64,000 bases of DNA from Burhinus oedicnemus (Eukaryota; Chordata; Aves; Charadriiformes; Burhinidae). The translations under genes and the position numbers were made by a program. The notes under the pieces are model-generated. The model searched no databases, was not told the DNA's origin, and was given only the letters and a program-made list of their open reading frames with translations. Of the stretch, positions 46,891 through 61,427 are shown piece by piece (the first letter of the stretch is position 1; the number at the start of each line of letters is the position of its first letter). The stretch lies in the NCBI GenBank assembly GCA_008921705.1, contig VFFE01007869.1, forward strand, positions 1,466,506 to 1,530,505, written 5' to 3'.

Positions 46891-49765
46891 TCATTTATAC
46901 TTAATTTGTAATGTATGTTTATTTTGTACATCGTATTAACTTTGGATTTAATTTTGTCAAGAAGCAAGGAAGACAAGTATCACACACTTTAGTTTTATAC
47001 CTGTGTTAGCAGCTGGGAGGTAGAGTTCTCTAATGACTTGCAACTGTCAGTCTTAAGATGTAGCTCTTCTCAGTTCTGCTGGTTATAACATGTTTTGTGA
47101 AATACCTTGGTAAGTTCCTTCTCTCTGCTTTCTTCTTCCACTTTTTTTTCATGATCCTTTAGAGTTTCTGGCCTTGATTGCAGGACTTTTTTGCGTGTGT
47201 GAGAGACATCCAGGAGGAATTGTAATATGAATAATTATTTATCACTTAAATGTGAGTTATTATAAACAATTGTTCAGTAACTGAGTGTTCATTGTAGTAA
47301 ATAAAGCTACCATCTTTATCAATGGTATTTGGAATAGTTTCTCCATGGCATTTTACAATACATTCACTGACCAGAAGGATTTTGAAATGACTAAACCCTT
47401 CCCATACAATTTGTGCCCAGTTATGCACTGTTAAGCCATGCTACAGAATTGGTGAGGTATTCAGTTTATTTTTTACAGCAGTTGAATACAAATACTTTTC
47501 ACTTGTGAATGGGATTTCTTCTTACTCTACAGGGTTGGTTTTTTTTTTTACATAGCAAAAGGTTTTTTTCTAGACTTCTTATACACTTACCATGATTGTA
47601 GTGGAAAAAATACAAAATTATCTGGAAAGAATTAATGTCAAGAAATTAAATAATAACCACAGATCTTCATATTTTTTCTTGTTTCTGTACATGAGCTGAA
47701 AACTGCAACTTTTAAATATGCATCTAAAGATGTCCATTGCTAATTTTACCATGTGTAGGATGGACTGAGAAAATCAACAAGCAGTTGGGCTGTACAGTCT
47801 CTCTCTCATTAATATGTTTTGTCTTCTGGGATGATTTACCCCGAGGATGTACCAAGATAAGTGTTGCAATATATTTACATTGACAAGAAAAGACTGTCAA
47901 GAAAATTACTTATATATATACACACTTAAAAAGTACATATGGATGAATATAGTAAAATGTATATACTGGTTTGAATTGGTGACACATGTAAGGACTGTGC
48001 ATGTATGTCTATAAGGGGTGTGTGTGTTTCTGCATAAATACATATTACTTCTGAAAAGCTTTAAAAAGCTGCTTCTTGCTTTTCATTCTTACCTCAGTTC
48101 CCAGTATGCCTCTTCCATCTCAGTGTCTTAGTTTCTTGCCTGTTAACTTAATTTTCTGTGTATCAGAGACTTCTGCGTTCTGGCAAAACAGTAGGCAGAG
48201 CAATGACACTCCATAAACACCACTGTTTCCTGTATCCTAATATTTAAAAAATTATCTACTGCAGCAGACTATCAGATTGAGATTGGGGTTGTTAATTCTC
48301 ATGGCAATTACAGCCAAAAAGAAACCCTCAAAAGCAACCATGAATAATTTTGTGAAAGTAATGTCTATGTAAATTATGATTCCTCACCTCGGCAAATCCC
48401 TGCTCCATTATTCTTTTATTAGAAAACCTATTTTTAACAGGGTTTAACTTCTTATAATTTGCCACTTCCCAACAAGTCTATAAAGTACACAAGAACAGAC
48501 ATATAGGAGGATTTTTCTGTCTTGTCCAACTGAGTTTCTAATACAGATATAGACGGAAAGTAAAGATGCATCGTGCGTTTGACTGTTATTAAGTCTTATT
48601 TTCTAATATTTTTCGGGAAGCAGAGATCATCCAAGATCTTGGTCCCTCCGATTCTAAAGCTTAGGAGGAGAGGAAAGGAAGTGCAGATCACGAAAAGAAT
48701 CAACAAATAGCACTCTCTTAATGTCTCAGCAAAATGTTCTCTTAACACGATTGTTAATAAATTATGAGAATTGTTGGGGGTTTTTCTATTTTAAACTTCC
48801 TGTTCCAAGGGGAGTTGGAAATCCTCAGTTTGAATCAATCAAGAAAACGTTATGCAGTGTGGCTGAGGCTCCAGTTTCTTGCAAGCTTGCATCCCTACCT
48901 CTGGTCATGGCTGCTACTTTGGAACTGGTACAGGACTGTGGGATATCTTTGCTAAGCTTTTGCAATGAAAACCTATAGAAATTTAATCCTCCATTAATAC
49001 TGGCTTTTGAAAATGGCTCCAGAAACAGATTCAAAATTAAAGGTAATACCATTCCGAAAGTTCAAATATTAAGAAAGCCGCTCTTTAGCTGTGGCCATAA
49101 ATTCAGTATTCAAATCAGAGTTTCATACTATTATTGCTGTTTCTAGGTGATTGAATATAATAGCAAAAAATAGAGAATTATTCAGATCACTTTAAGATTG
49201 CTAAATATTTATGCTAGAGACAAACTGGGCATTAAACTGAAAGCTAAACATTTTAAATGCGCTACTAGACATTGAAGTAAGTGTCGAAGTAGTTGGCTTG
49301 CCCACTTTTGCTATCATCTGCTATTTTAGAATCATCCTGCTCTTTGGAAGAGTGGATGTGAAGTAAAATAGGAATAAGCTGGGTAACTAAGATGCGCAGT
49401 ACCTTGTTCCTTTCTGTTCAGCGGCTTTGGTGCTTGCCGTTGGGGAGATCGACTGTACCCCTGGTTCAGGTAGGCACAACTTGTTACCGTTAGCGGTAGT
49501 TGTGACTGGCACTAGAAATGGATTAAAATTCCTGCGCTAAGGGTCTGTGAGTTAAAGATTACCTCTCAAGTCATCTGCTGAAGGAAGTTAGTTATAAAGA
49601 GCAAGAAAAGAACCATGTTGTTGAAGTTATTATTTTAAGCAGTAGGAAACTGTGTTGAAATGTTTTTCAAGAACATTCTCACATTACCATTTATCCTCAT
49701 TAATGCATGTTAGCAGTACATGTTTCTGTTAATTCAAATAATATTTTAATAGTCCTCTTACCTGA
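46891..49765. other. Intergenic stretch, no gene seen
   Basis: The sequence is AT-rich, with a short (TA)n(CA)n patch near 47911-47926. No repeat family or gene was recognised. Confidence 0.4.
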
Positions 49766-49779
49766 ATGAACTTTGAGAT

Positions 49780-50115
49780 GACAGTTACATTTTCAAAACT
49801 GATTATATACTCCAATCTTTTGTTCTTTTCATCCCAGAACCAGGAATGTGTGTTCTCTTTAACGGCTGGAAAATCATCGTTCTCACTCTTAATAGTTCAG
49901 TCTTCTCTGCTTGTCTCCTTTTCACTCATATCCTGTGTAGTTCTAAATCTTACCCATCCTTTAAAGTTCAGTTTGAGTTCCTGAGAACTTTTTCTGCTTC
50001 TTTAGATTTGTATCCTCAAAGAGCTCTCTGCCACAGTCTGCTCCTCAGGTTTTCCTACTTTGCTTTCCTTTTTCTGCTCTATTCTTCCTCTTTTCCATTT
50101 TATCCTCCTACCTTT
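49780..50115 (+). other. Pyrimidine-rich stretch with strand asymmetry
   Basis: T and C dominate the plus strand for about 330 bases (for example ctttttctgctctattcttc). This suppresses stop codons and explains the 125-codon frame at 49846-50223, whose product is a Ser/Leu/Phe-rich string with no domain. Confidence 0.55.
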
Positions 50116-50223
50116 GAGCTGAGCAGCAAATATCCTTATGATATTTACAGGAGAAGTAATATTTGGATAGTTCTTTGTTTGGTATTTCCATTGGAAATAT
50201 CACAAGCAGTCATGTTTCCATGA

Positions 50224-53200
50224 TATTTCCATTGACATTAACTTCGGAACGACTTCCTTTAATCAGGCTTAGGGGGGAAGGAGCTTCATATTCATTGCCA
50301 GCTTTGTGTGTTTGCTTTTCTCTCTTGTAAAATAATTTGGTAAATGAACAGGGAGGAAAAGATCACAATCAGTTGGTTTGTCTTTATTCAGATTGAAAAC
50401 TAAAGCAATGTAACTTCTGCAGCTATGTAATGTTCATATACAGGAAGAGTGTATTGAGGTGATTTAAATATTTATATCTGTAAAAGCTTAAGCTGCTGAA
50501 AGAATACATTAAAGAGAAGACATATGCTAAGGTTTGAAAACTAACAAATTATTTCATGTACCAAGAAATTTTAATTGTTGTCCAGAGATGAGATGCCTCG
50601 TTTTAAGGCTTGACTTGTATAGGATAATCATTCAGAGCTTTCTGAATAAGTAGACTATTTCTTTTGGGGAAAGCAAAAATCATTGGTTAGAATTTAACAT
50701 TTTATTCATAGATGTGTATTGTACTAGGAGGGAATTTTTTTTGTTTGTGTTTTTTTTAGTAAAAAGATGTATGAAATCTGAGTTGTTAGATGAGCAGGAA
50801 TGGAAAAGGTGCAGTAGAAATCTTCCATGAGCCATGCTGTTTTCGATTCAGTTACAGGAAAATGCTGACATTGTTCTCCAGCTGTGTGCTGATCAGTGTA
50901 GTTCTCCAAACATCAGTCATACTCCACATTTCTTGGACTGGGACGGATAGCTTGGTATTTGTGGACTTTTCTACCTGTGGTCCTTAAACGTACTTCTGAG
51001 TCAAAACCCCATGGTCTAACCACAGATTGCACTTACCAGAGTCTCTGCTAGTCGGGTCATTTCGTGACAACTGGTAATGGTAAGAATAGGCATGAGAAAT
51101 ATCTGGGAAGCTATTACAGCTGGTAGCACTTAACTTTATCGATGATAATCAACACATACATGCCATAAATTCAACCAATATAAGGTATGTCATGGTGTTC
51201 TGAATAAGAATTCTTTACAAAAAAACCAAAACCACTTGAAATAAAATACTAAATTTAAGAATGAAAAAGTTATCTTGTATTAGGAAAAAATATTAGTTTT
51301 AATTCTGAAGAAAAACTAAATAGATTGTATTGGACAAGAAATGAGAGTAATTAACTTCTGCATTTAAAACGTACAGCTGCAGTGCACCATGCCTGGAAGA
51401 ATGTTTTTGTGGGTTAGTCAGGAGACCAGCGTTCTGTTCTTGGCATTTTCACAAAATTACTGAATTTCTGTCAGTCAGTCATTTAATCTCTGTAGTTAAG
51501 TAAAATAACTTCTCTACTTCACGGGAATATGAAATGAATATTAAATTAATGATTGTGGGGTGCCAGGAGTAATGTTGGCTGTACAAATGTTTAGCTAAAT
51601 CAATGCTTTAGGATGCACATTTGCATAAAACCATACTAGAAAATTAGTTAGAGCCAGCCATGCAGCCTCTTTTAGACTCTGGGTAATATTTCACCTTAAT
51701 TTGCACCTGACAGGAGTTATAGGCACAAACGGATGGGAAGTTGGGTGAAATATCACCCAGTTTAAATGGAAGATGCATCTTATCATAGCAGGTGCTCAGG
51801 CAAATACCAGTGAATCAAAATACTGAACCATATAGTCCATTTGAAGTTCCTCAGATTCTTCTCATTGACTTTGTCAGGTTTTTGATGGCTTGTGTAGAAA
51901 CACTAGTGTCCTGTGAGGAATGACATCTAGCTAACAACAGAACCCGAGTCTTACCCCCAGCTTCCTGAAACACGAATTTGATATGATAGAGAAAAAAATA
52001 GAATAGAAGGGAAGATTAAAGTATCTTGCAGTATTGAAACTCTGAGGTCTTTTGCAGAACAGGAGTTTCAAGTTTTTGGTTTTGTTTGTTTTTTTGTTTT
52101 TTTTTTTTTTTTTTAAAGCAGCTTTGGAATTTTGCTTTGACTTTTACTTAGTATTTTTGAACTCCTTAAAATCCTCAGAAGCCCAACAGTTCATGTGAAT
52201 ACCTAGCCATTGCAAGGAACATCTGAAGGAGGCTGCTAGGGAGCAGGAACGCTGTTTTTCCAGAACATAGTTAGGAAAATGTCATTAGAAAGTGAGAAGA
52301 TGAGGATCTTTGAAGCCTGGATACTAAGGAGCTGTGAAAGCTTTGGCTGAAGATCCTTCTGGCTCTGAGATGCTTCTGCCTCTTTACCGAACTTACTCTG
52401 CATCTTTTTATGCAAAATATGGTGTCTTTAAATTAACATTCTGCCATGTTCTTGTATGCTTTTTAATCAATTTTTTAAATGAGAAGATAATTATGTTCCT
52501 ATACATTTAATCTGACAGATCTGACTGAAGTTGGCTAACAGTTCCAAAAATTCCTTAGGAACCTGCATGCAACCCACAGACCTTCTTTTCTGAGAAAAGT
52601 CAGTCATATTATTAGCTCAGATTATTTTATGTGTGGTTTTTTGCTTCTCGTTAATTTAGCCACCCTTAATGTTGAAATAAGCCGTGATATTTGCTCGTTG
52701 AGATGCGTTGAAGTGGCTTACCTGCTTCTTTTCTGTTGACTGTCTTTCAGGCTTGTATTTTTAGTGTTGCCATTAGCCAGCGTGTTGAATGGTAGGAAAT
52801 TGTAAATTCTGTGAACCAATTTTCAGGTAATCTATCCTGAGCACTTTATTGGCAGCGTAATATGATCCAGAATCAGAAAAACTCTGTGAAAGTCACAGGT
52901 GACAAGGATCGTGTTTATTCATCAGAAACACAAATGTCAGCAGCAGGAGGACTATTTTAAACACTCCGCCTCTCTTGACAAAGTTGTGACAGCTGTGCCA
53001 GGTTCATGAAACCTGTAAACTCACAGGACAGCTTAATTAAAGACCAAGAAGATTTGTGTTTGAGAGGAAGAAAAAGTAGTGACAGATCCAGCTGAAAATC
53101 AGAGGTGCGGATAAGCTGTGAATATAATGCTTTGACAAGATACTCGGAATTTAGTCCTTTATTTTTTTCTTAACCCTTGCAGTCTTTGGTTGATCGCTTG

Positions 53201-56014
53201 CCCACCCTGTACTTCTAGAGCACGTCTGCACACGAGAGTGAGATTTTCCTGTAGTAACTCTCTTCTGTTTGATGTCTGTTTAAAACATCTGCAAGCAGAC
53301 AGTGTTGCTACAGTAGAATTCTTCCCCTGGGATTACCTCCCGTAAAACTAAAGAGATCAAGGTCATCTAAAGAGCTTATGCTCTCCCTTTACCTCAGTTG
53401 GAAGGTGCTTTGTAAACTACGATCATAAATTTTAAACTTCTGACTGGAAGGATGCCCGGCAAAAATCTTTGAGTGATCAGATTAGTTTGCATTAGAATTT
53501 CTTTTCACCAAAATAAAAAAAGTGCTGGCAGCTGTAATTTAGGCATTTGTTTAATCAAAACAGTATTTCTTTTTTTTTTTTTTTTTCAGAAAATGAAGAA
53601 ATGACAAAAATAAAATCATTTAAGATGTAATTTAAGAAGGAGGGAAAAAAAATAATCTAGCACGGCACTGTAACAGGATTTCCTTATCAACCACTTTCCA
53701 GATGCAGTAACTGTCATTTAGGCCATGCCAGTGACTGGTCTCATGCCAACCTAATACAAGTTGGTTCCACTTGTCACCCTTTCAATTTCCCAGCTGGACT
53801 CAGTTTTAAAGGGCATATTAGCATTATCAGAATAATCTTTAAGATGTGTATTGGTTTTCATTTAAATCTCTTTTGTTTCTAAGTCATATTAGTAGAAAAA
53901 AATAATTAAATGCTGTAAAGATAAAAGGAATATTATTATCTTTGTATGGTATCAGATCTTATGCTCTCAATGCATCCTCTTCTCCTTTCAAAAGAATGAA
54001 ATATCTTGTCCATCACATGATGGCAGAAAGCACTTGCTTAAAGAGTGCTGGAGAATCCCTTTTGCAGTCAGAAATTCAAGTAATATATATCCCCACTTAT
54101 TAAAATAATATTCATTCAATTATCTGAAAAAAAGTCATTGCTCGTTAACTTTAGAAGGCCGTATTTTTTTATTCAACATATTACACTCTAAAATAATGGA
54201 AAATAATGACAATAATTGGAAAGCAATGGCTGTCTAAATACTCTTAAAGAAAATAAGGTTATATCAATACCCAAGTAACAGAAGATATCCTCTGCTTTTC
54301 CACCTATCCTATCTCTTTTATAAATTCTGTCTAAAATTAATTTTGTTAGGCTTTTTGTACGACCTTTTTGAAATTGCAGTGATGGGGAGACCTTGTTGGT
54401 AGTGAGGTTCCATTCAGATAATATATTTGCTCTTCTTTCTTCAGTTCTTACTGAGATAATTAATGGCAATCTTTTGGTTACCCCGAGGCATTATTAGAAG
54501 TATTATTCACAAATATCAAGGCTCGAAAGAAGAAACGGAAAATAGTGCCGGAGACAGGAAGGGGCATTTGAAAAGAAATGATGAACAGAGTGGACTCCAT
54601 GCAGCAACTATCAAGAAAATTGCTACTACCAGAGCAGATCAGTGGAAGGATGTTCTGTGAACGCAACTAGAAAGGGACAATATCCTCAATTTGTTCTCTC
54701 TGATAAGGTGAATGAGATGATGTTTAAACTAAAGACTGCTGGAGGAGCGGGTGTAATGAGATGGAGGTTACACTGGGGTGAGAAATACAAGTTTTAATTG
54801 CGGTAAAGTGGTCACATAAAAGTCGGCAGTCTAAGAAAAGGTGGAAGGGAAGAAGAGCACCTGGCTCTGTTTAAACAGACGCGGATAACAGGTCAACTTG
54901 CTACAGTCCGTGCTCTGGGCGTTACTCTGAAGTGCTGGAACGCAGGTGGAATCACAGCGCGAGGGGTTCACTCATCCTCAGCCGTTCTTGCCCTTGTAAA
55001 TATGGAGGAAACAGTTGAATTCCACAGAAATTGCTGGAAAACTGGATCTAATTTCTGTAATTATTTGGGGTTCTATGTTTTAGTCCATTCTGTATTGGAG
55101 TTAATGTTACAAATACATGATTTTAATCTTTCCTGCCTCTTTTGTCATTTCCCCCTTCTTTTCCTCTTTTTTTCCTCTTGTATCCAAATGATCTGTTCCC
55201 ATCCTTTATAAAATATCCTTTTTTGCTAATTATTTTGTAGCTGAATAGGGTCTCTGTCTGGCTGACAGTGCAGCTACATAAAGACTTTCACCTGCGCGGT
55301 GCAGGGTGGTGAGGAGTAGTTGGAAAGGGGATTGGGATGCTGACGTCTCCAGCTGATGCAGGTGGTATTGCCGCTGAATTTCCACCCACAAACTTGCCCT
55401 CCCAGAGCTTTCCGTCAGGCATTCCCTTCTTCCCCTCCTCTGGGCATCGATCTCTGATTCTTTCTGAAAGCAGTACTTTTCTTAGCAAGAAAACAAATCA
55501 TTGCTTGCTTTATTTTAACCTTTCCTGTCACTTTCCAGATAATTTAATGGTGTGAAATTCTATTTCATCTGTCTATCCACATATAAAATTATCTAGTCAA
55601 AGGGTTTTTTCTACTCTCTTGTGTCGTTATGCTTTACCATTAAGTACCTTGAAGTCAGTAGAATTTTGCCAGTAAAATATTAGGGCTAGTGAATATTGGT
55701 GATATTTAGTCTTATTTTCACTTGACTAAATTTAAAGAAATCAAATTCCTAGAAAACTGGTAGGAAATCTGCTGGTTATCTCTACAGCATTGATTTGCAT
55801 CTGATCAAAAATATTCAACTTCAATTGTTATTACTTTTAAAAGCTCTTTTTGTCTTTACGTTTTCAGTTTTCCCCTCCAAGAAGTACGAGAAATGTGAAA
55901 TTAAGGTGCCACAAGTCAATTAAAGATTAATAGAATTATAGAGGTGTTTGATGGAAATATTACACAGTTATTCATTATTAAAGTTACAGGGGCAAATTCT
56001 GTTCCCATCAAAGG
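50224..56014. other. Intergenic stretch, no gene seen
   Basis: T-runs occur at 52094-52114 and 53571-53586. A slightly CpG-richer, purine-rich portion lies at 54690-54970. Short frames (for example 54463-54660) do not link into exons. Confidence 0.4.
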
Positions 56015-56790
56015 TGATGCTTCAGTTTAATTAGTTTTAATTTAAGGAGTATGCCGGATGGCACTGCTTGGGTGGGCATATGTTTGCTTAGCAATATTGC
56101 CTCTTAATGCCGCTCTGGAAGATGGCAACCTGAATGGTTTTGCATTGTCACACGCAACTTTTTCACGCAATATTGGAAAAATTCATTTCAGAGCACCAGC
56201 CATTTTAATCTGAAGTCAGCCTTGTGTTTTTTGAGCAACCATATTAATCTACCTCAAAGACAAAAATCAGTGTATCTGTTACCGTATTTGAGTAATGCAT
56301 TATGAGTATGTGCCAGTAGTTTCCACAGAGTCAATTTCATATTGCCTTGATTGCATTTGAATACTACTTGTTCTCCTGAGAGCCTGCTTGGATTAGTTTT
56401 ATGGTAATTCTCATATCTTATACCTAAACTATGAAAGGTGAAATTCGCGGTTGCTGGGAAGGTTGATGCACCCTGTATTTGCCATTAGAGAGCTCCTGTT
56501 TATTAAGTTGCACACAAACCACCGTACTGGGAGCAAACCTTTTTTCCTCAGCTCAGCCCTGCAGTACATGATCATAAATTTCATGGAATATCTTGCCAAA
56601 GTAACCATCAGTCCTGCGTATCAGGCAGCAGAATCTAATTTTGTCTGCAGCTTTCATGTTGCCGTTCCCTATCACATTACTCAGCACATAAGCTTTCCTT
56701 TATGTTCCGGAGCCATATGCGATCCCTCTTTATTTCTCCTTAGGTTTCAGAAGGATTTATTCTGCATGTGGGACAATATGACATGAGACT
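56015..56790. other. Possible conserved noncoding block
   Basis: The stretch is free of low-complexity runs, has balanced composition, and contains TTAATTAG at 56029 plus several octamer- and CCAAT-like words. By texture it resembles the conserved noncoding elements common in gene deserts. This is a judgement from appearance and would need alignment to other birds. An open frame at 56451-56786 (111 codons) overlaps it without a recognisable product. Confidence 0.25.
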
Positions 56791-59700
56791 GAACTGAGCT
56801 ATATTACGGATTGCAGAGCAGGAGAACATTTGAGGGATGTGTGGGTGGGGAAAGGAGACACTTGTGTGCTGATTCTGAACATTACTGTACCACACTTTAG
56901 TTTCGGAGATGTGTGGCAGTGTTGCCTATAGCAGATGATAATATAGACCGAGCATCTGGCTCGATAGAAGTGCCTGTTTTCTTGAGAAGTGTTAGAGGTT
57001 GTTGCTTCACTGTCTTCAACTACAGTTTAAATGCAGCAGTGGTGCCCTCTGGGCAGAAGTTTGAAGACAGTTGCAGTGATTTTTGTGTTGAGGGTCAAAA
57101 AGAGAGGAACGGCTCCATCTCTCTTGAGCTGTACACTTTTATGTGCACACTGGATGAGTGATTTTATTTTTATTCTTATTTTAATGTTTATGCCTCCGTT
57201 TGCTTTTTCACTGCATAAATAGCAGGAGATGAAAAGTCATTGAGTGGATGGAAGAGTAAAAATGTCTACCTGGAGTTGACTGGGCTCATCAGGGCAGAGC
57301 GAAGGTTGATTTTGCTATCCCACTAACGAGGGTTGTTTAAATATAAGAATGCTACATTTGGCTCAGAATGGACCATGACCCACAGACAGCAGATATGAGG
57401 AAAAGATTTTGAGAAGCATCGCTGTCTGCTTGCCCGTACTTACACTAACCACCTCCTCTTAGCCCCTGGTTGCAGACAGGATAACGGGTTAAATAGATCT
57501 TAAGCCATACCATTCTTATGTTTCATGATTGGGATGCTAGTTTTTCCTTCCTGGAATCCTAGCTATATCAACATATGTTTCTGTGTATGTGTATCTGTCC
57601 GTGTCCCAAGAGGAAGGCATGGTTCTGCATCTCTTCGTGCCACCAGTCCCCGTCTCTGTCTTCAGCCCTCCTGTAGACTGGTCTTGGACCATTGCTCTGG
57701 ACTCTGTGTTGTTCCGAGGTACAGTATCTCGGTAACGTTGGGAACTTTGGAGGTTGAAGGAAAGGATGTTCAGAAAACATCAGAGTAACAAGTGCTAGTG
57801 ACCTGGTAGTCAAGAATGACATTGGCTGGATGATAGTAGAGGGTGCTCTGTCAGTTCAGAGCAGCAGAAAACAAAGATTTAAATTTGGCAAGTGTCCTGT
57901 TCCAATGTACAAAAGAAATTTGCATACAAAGTGGAGGGTAGAGTCATCAGAGACTGATTTTGGAGACAAGAGGGCAGGAAGAAACTAGGGAAAAGCATTG
58001 AGAGCTTGTCTTTGAGGAACTACCAGAATAATTACTGAAAAGGGGAGATGGTACCAAATCCGGGGCAGTAGATACTGAGTCTGAGTTACCTGACTATTTG
58101 TGGCATTATAAAAATGTTTGTCTCTTCTGTAGTTGAGGGGTGTACAGCTCTCTCAGATCCTCACATTAATGCCGATACATAAACACAGAATTTTAGGCTT
58201 AGCACATTTTCGTCATCGGTCCAGCATTTTTCCTGAGTCAAAGGGTTGACTGAAGCAACTCTACTTTGATCTTAATACATTTAGGTTTTTAACTGTTTGG
58301 GGTTTTTTTTGACTGGATAGGAAAAAAATAAATTAGATGTTTGCATTAATAATAACGATAGAATAATGAACAATTAATAGTAATAATTTGCTTTGCTGCA
58401 CAAGATGAAGTGGCATTACCCAAAGATGTGTGTTCTCTCAGTACAATCTCTGTTGAATTCACAAGTGTTGCTTTTTGGTTGGCTCCAAGCTTTGCTAGGA
58501 GTAAGATACTTCAGGTCTACTTATCCTCCCACCAGACAGCTGACAGCAGCTTTAGCAGATGCTGAAGTGTCTTCTCCAAAATATCTTCTGCTGCAAAGAG
58601 AGTGACTTCTCCCTTTCCATCTTCTCCCTTGCCCTAAGGGAAGACACGAGTCCTAGAAAAGACCACAGAATACCTGGAGTATTCTGCAGTCTAAAGTGTA
58701 GTTGGAGACATGTAGAAAAGTGCCTGTTAGCTGGGAGAAAAGAAATTTAAAAAAGCTAGCACTTCTGTCCTTTTATCCAAAGTTCATAATTGGAATTTGT
58801 TTCTGTGGTCCCATCCTGTAAAAGTTTTAAGAGGTGGTTCTCAGTCCAGATTCTCCCCTTCTTTTTGTCTGTCTGATTTGTCAGACAGCTCACCAGTTAT
58901 AAAAGTCAAAAGTCTGGCTATGAAGGAGAGGACCTCAGCGTGCTTATCTCGCTGAGTGCTTTTATAACTCTGTTGGGCTCCTGCTGTTGGAGTTGTTTGA
59001 ATAATAGCATCAGGATGGCTGAGTCGGTGCCCCAATTTCTGCCTTTCTCCACTCCAAACCTAATGAATGACATTAAGCTCACAAAGGAGGACGGATCTAA
59101 GGGCCCAAGGGCAGTGAGTTCACTAGCTTAGGGGACTGTAATTGTTGCAGTTCAAAACGCTATCGTATATCATGCTACTGGTAATTTGAAGTAGTGGATT
59201 TGCTACTGGCCAGTAGCAAACTGCTTTGGGTGTTGAATAGCAGCTTCTTATCTCCAGATTCACAGATGGGATTGTGGATGTCCCACTTCTGATGGTTGGC
59301 ATTGAATAGGAAGTTTTGTAAATGATTCTTGGCAGGAGTACTTACTACATTTCTATTGAGATTTATCTCCACAGCTGAGTTTTCCTTTGCTTTTTTCTCT
59401 CTACCATGCAATTAAATGGGTGACCGTCCTATGCAGAAGGAAATGCTTCTATTAAAGATGAAAAGAACTGAGAGTGAAGCCAACCACATGCAGTGCTACG
59501 TTTTAAGCCAGCTTTACTTCAATTTTCAGAAGAAATGAAAAAAAATGCATGTATGTTACATATTCCTGGTCTCTGAGATACTGCACACAATATTTTCATA
59601 AAACACGTGCTCGTAAATGTATTGCATTCTTATGTCAACCTTTTGGACTGGAGCAATGTTCTTTCTCTAAAAGGAAAAAATGTTCAGTTTCTAACATTAG

Positions 59701-60915
59701 GTAATGAGAGCATATCTGTTGCTTTGCTGACAGCATAAATATTTCCTGTAGTGTTCTTTATTGCCATTTTAATGGCAGTACTCCCAAAGCTGACTAGACA
59801 CTGCATTTTGTTGTACAAGAAACTATTCTGAGAGATACACTATTGACTGGAGAACACCGCTATATTTGACAAACTTATCATAATGTGTCTGTGAACGCGT
59901 ATTTTCTTAAACCGTTTTGAAAACATAAATATTTGGAAATAAACAAACCTGAATATAATTTAAATGATGCTTCTACCCATCAATGATGTGTCCCTAGGTT
60001 TTTGCTCAGCAGAAATTTTTAAAATGAGAAATTTGACTCAGGGGAGTGTTTTCAAAATCCTGGAGGACTCACTGTGGACTTTCCTGGCTTTTGTGGAGTA
60101 TGGGGAAGTTTTTGCAAGCTGTTTTAGAGCTCTGAATTTTTGATTGTGGGATTTTATTATTTATTTTTTCCCTTTTTTTCCCCCTCTTTTTTTTTTTTAA
60201 ACTCTTGTGAACCGGAGCAATTGAAGTTAGACAACTAATTCAAAGCTGCGTTGCTTAATTTTGGAAAGTTTTCTAAATCAAAAAAGCCATCCTGCTGCTG
60301 TGAGAATTGCAGCCACAGAAGCTATTGCTGCCTGTATCTTATATCTTTCCACAATGTATGAACAGAAGTTTGATGATGTTCTCTTAAGTTTGCTGCAAAG
60401 TGTTGGTTGACAATGTCAGAATGAGTGTAACTGAAGCGGATGTTACGGCTTGCTTTGATACTACTGAATACTTATTTCTACACAAGTCTTTTTGATCGCC
60501 TGTGATATATTTAGCCAAAAGTTAGACACATTGCCCGTGGAAATCAACTGCTGTAAATAAAAGCAGACCATTAGCTTTTTTTCTGATATTTTTTTCCCCA
60601 TATTTATTATCCATTATGAACACACAACTTTGTAGTTAAAATATTTAATCTGTGCTCATCAGAAATCTGAACTCAGCTGTGACTCGTATGTAATTTGCCA
60701 ATAGGTGGCATGAGTGCATTACTAAGGTTTACAGGTATAAACTGCAAATAACCACTTCTATTTAACTTTCTAAAGATGCAGCAGAAGGCACTGTGTCTCA
60801 TGTAAAGAGTCACCAATTCCCATATAGTAACAACTGGCTGAAATCTGAGTCTGAGTGATGCATGCTGCCAATGACGAATGAAGAATTTTTGTTACAGAAT
60901 TGAGAAAAAACAACA
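56791..60915. other. Intergenic stretch, no gene seen
   Basis: Small open frames and T/C-runs near 60160-60200 are present. No splice-consistent coding chain was found. Confidence 0.4.
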
Positions 60916-60985
60916 AAGTTAATGCATAACAGCTATATGAAACCGGAATGAAGTTAATGCGTAATAGCTAGGTGAAAAAGGAATG
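60916..60985 (+). repeat. 35-base tandem duplication
   Basis: Two adjacent 35-base copies begin aagttaatgc and end ggaatg, with 29 of 35 positions identical when aligned by hand. Confidence 0.85.
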
Positions 60986-61247
60986 ACCTGAAATCAACCA
61001 CAACAACCACACAGCAGCGTGTGTGTGGGGAGGAAACGTGGGGGCATTTTCTTATCAATTAATAAACATTAATTTATGGCTAGTCTTAAAAAACAAACAG
61101 CAAAACCAACAAAAAGCTGAAACTGCTTTAATAGAGGCCAGGTCCAAAATCTGCTTAATGCAACTGAAAAAGAAAAATAATCAAGTTTATTTTAAACTGT
61201 GTAACAGATTGAGAATAAATCTCTCCTGAGCATAGGTCAGAGGAGTT

Positions 61248-61317
61248 AAGAGGAGCTGTGTGACAGAAGAGCAATTCTAATAAAGAGGAGTTGTGTGATA
61301 GAAGAGCAATAGTTTAG
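61248..61317 (+). repeat. Second, unrelated 35-base tandem duplication
   Basis: Two adjacent copies contain aagaggagctgtgtgacaga and aagaggagttgtgtgataga, both followed by agagcaat. The period is again 35 bases, but the unit differs from the one at 60916. Confidence 0.8.
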
Positions 61318-61427
61318 GGGGGGAGCAGTGGAAGTGGTGTGATAATTGATATGGAATTGCAAGCATTGGAATCCCACCTCACTTAGCTGCAGGCTTTAAT
61401 GCGGTCTGATGCCTGTCCCATCCCCAG

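Noticed and set aside
49846..50223. 125-codon plus-strand frame
   Set aside because: It is explained by the pyrimidine-rich composition that suppresses stop codons.
54463..54660. 65-codon frame with a polar, exon-like peptide
   Set aside because: No good acceptor or donor in phase and no family resemblance. An opposing frame covers the same bases.
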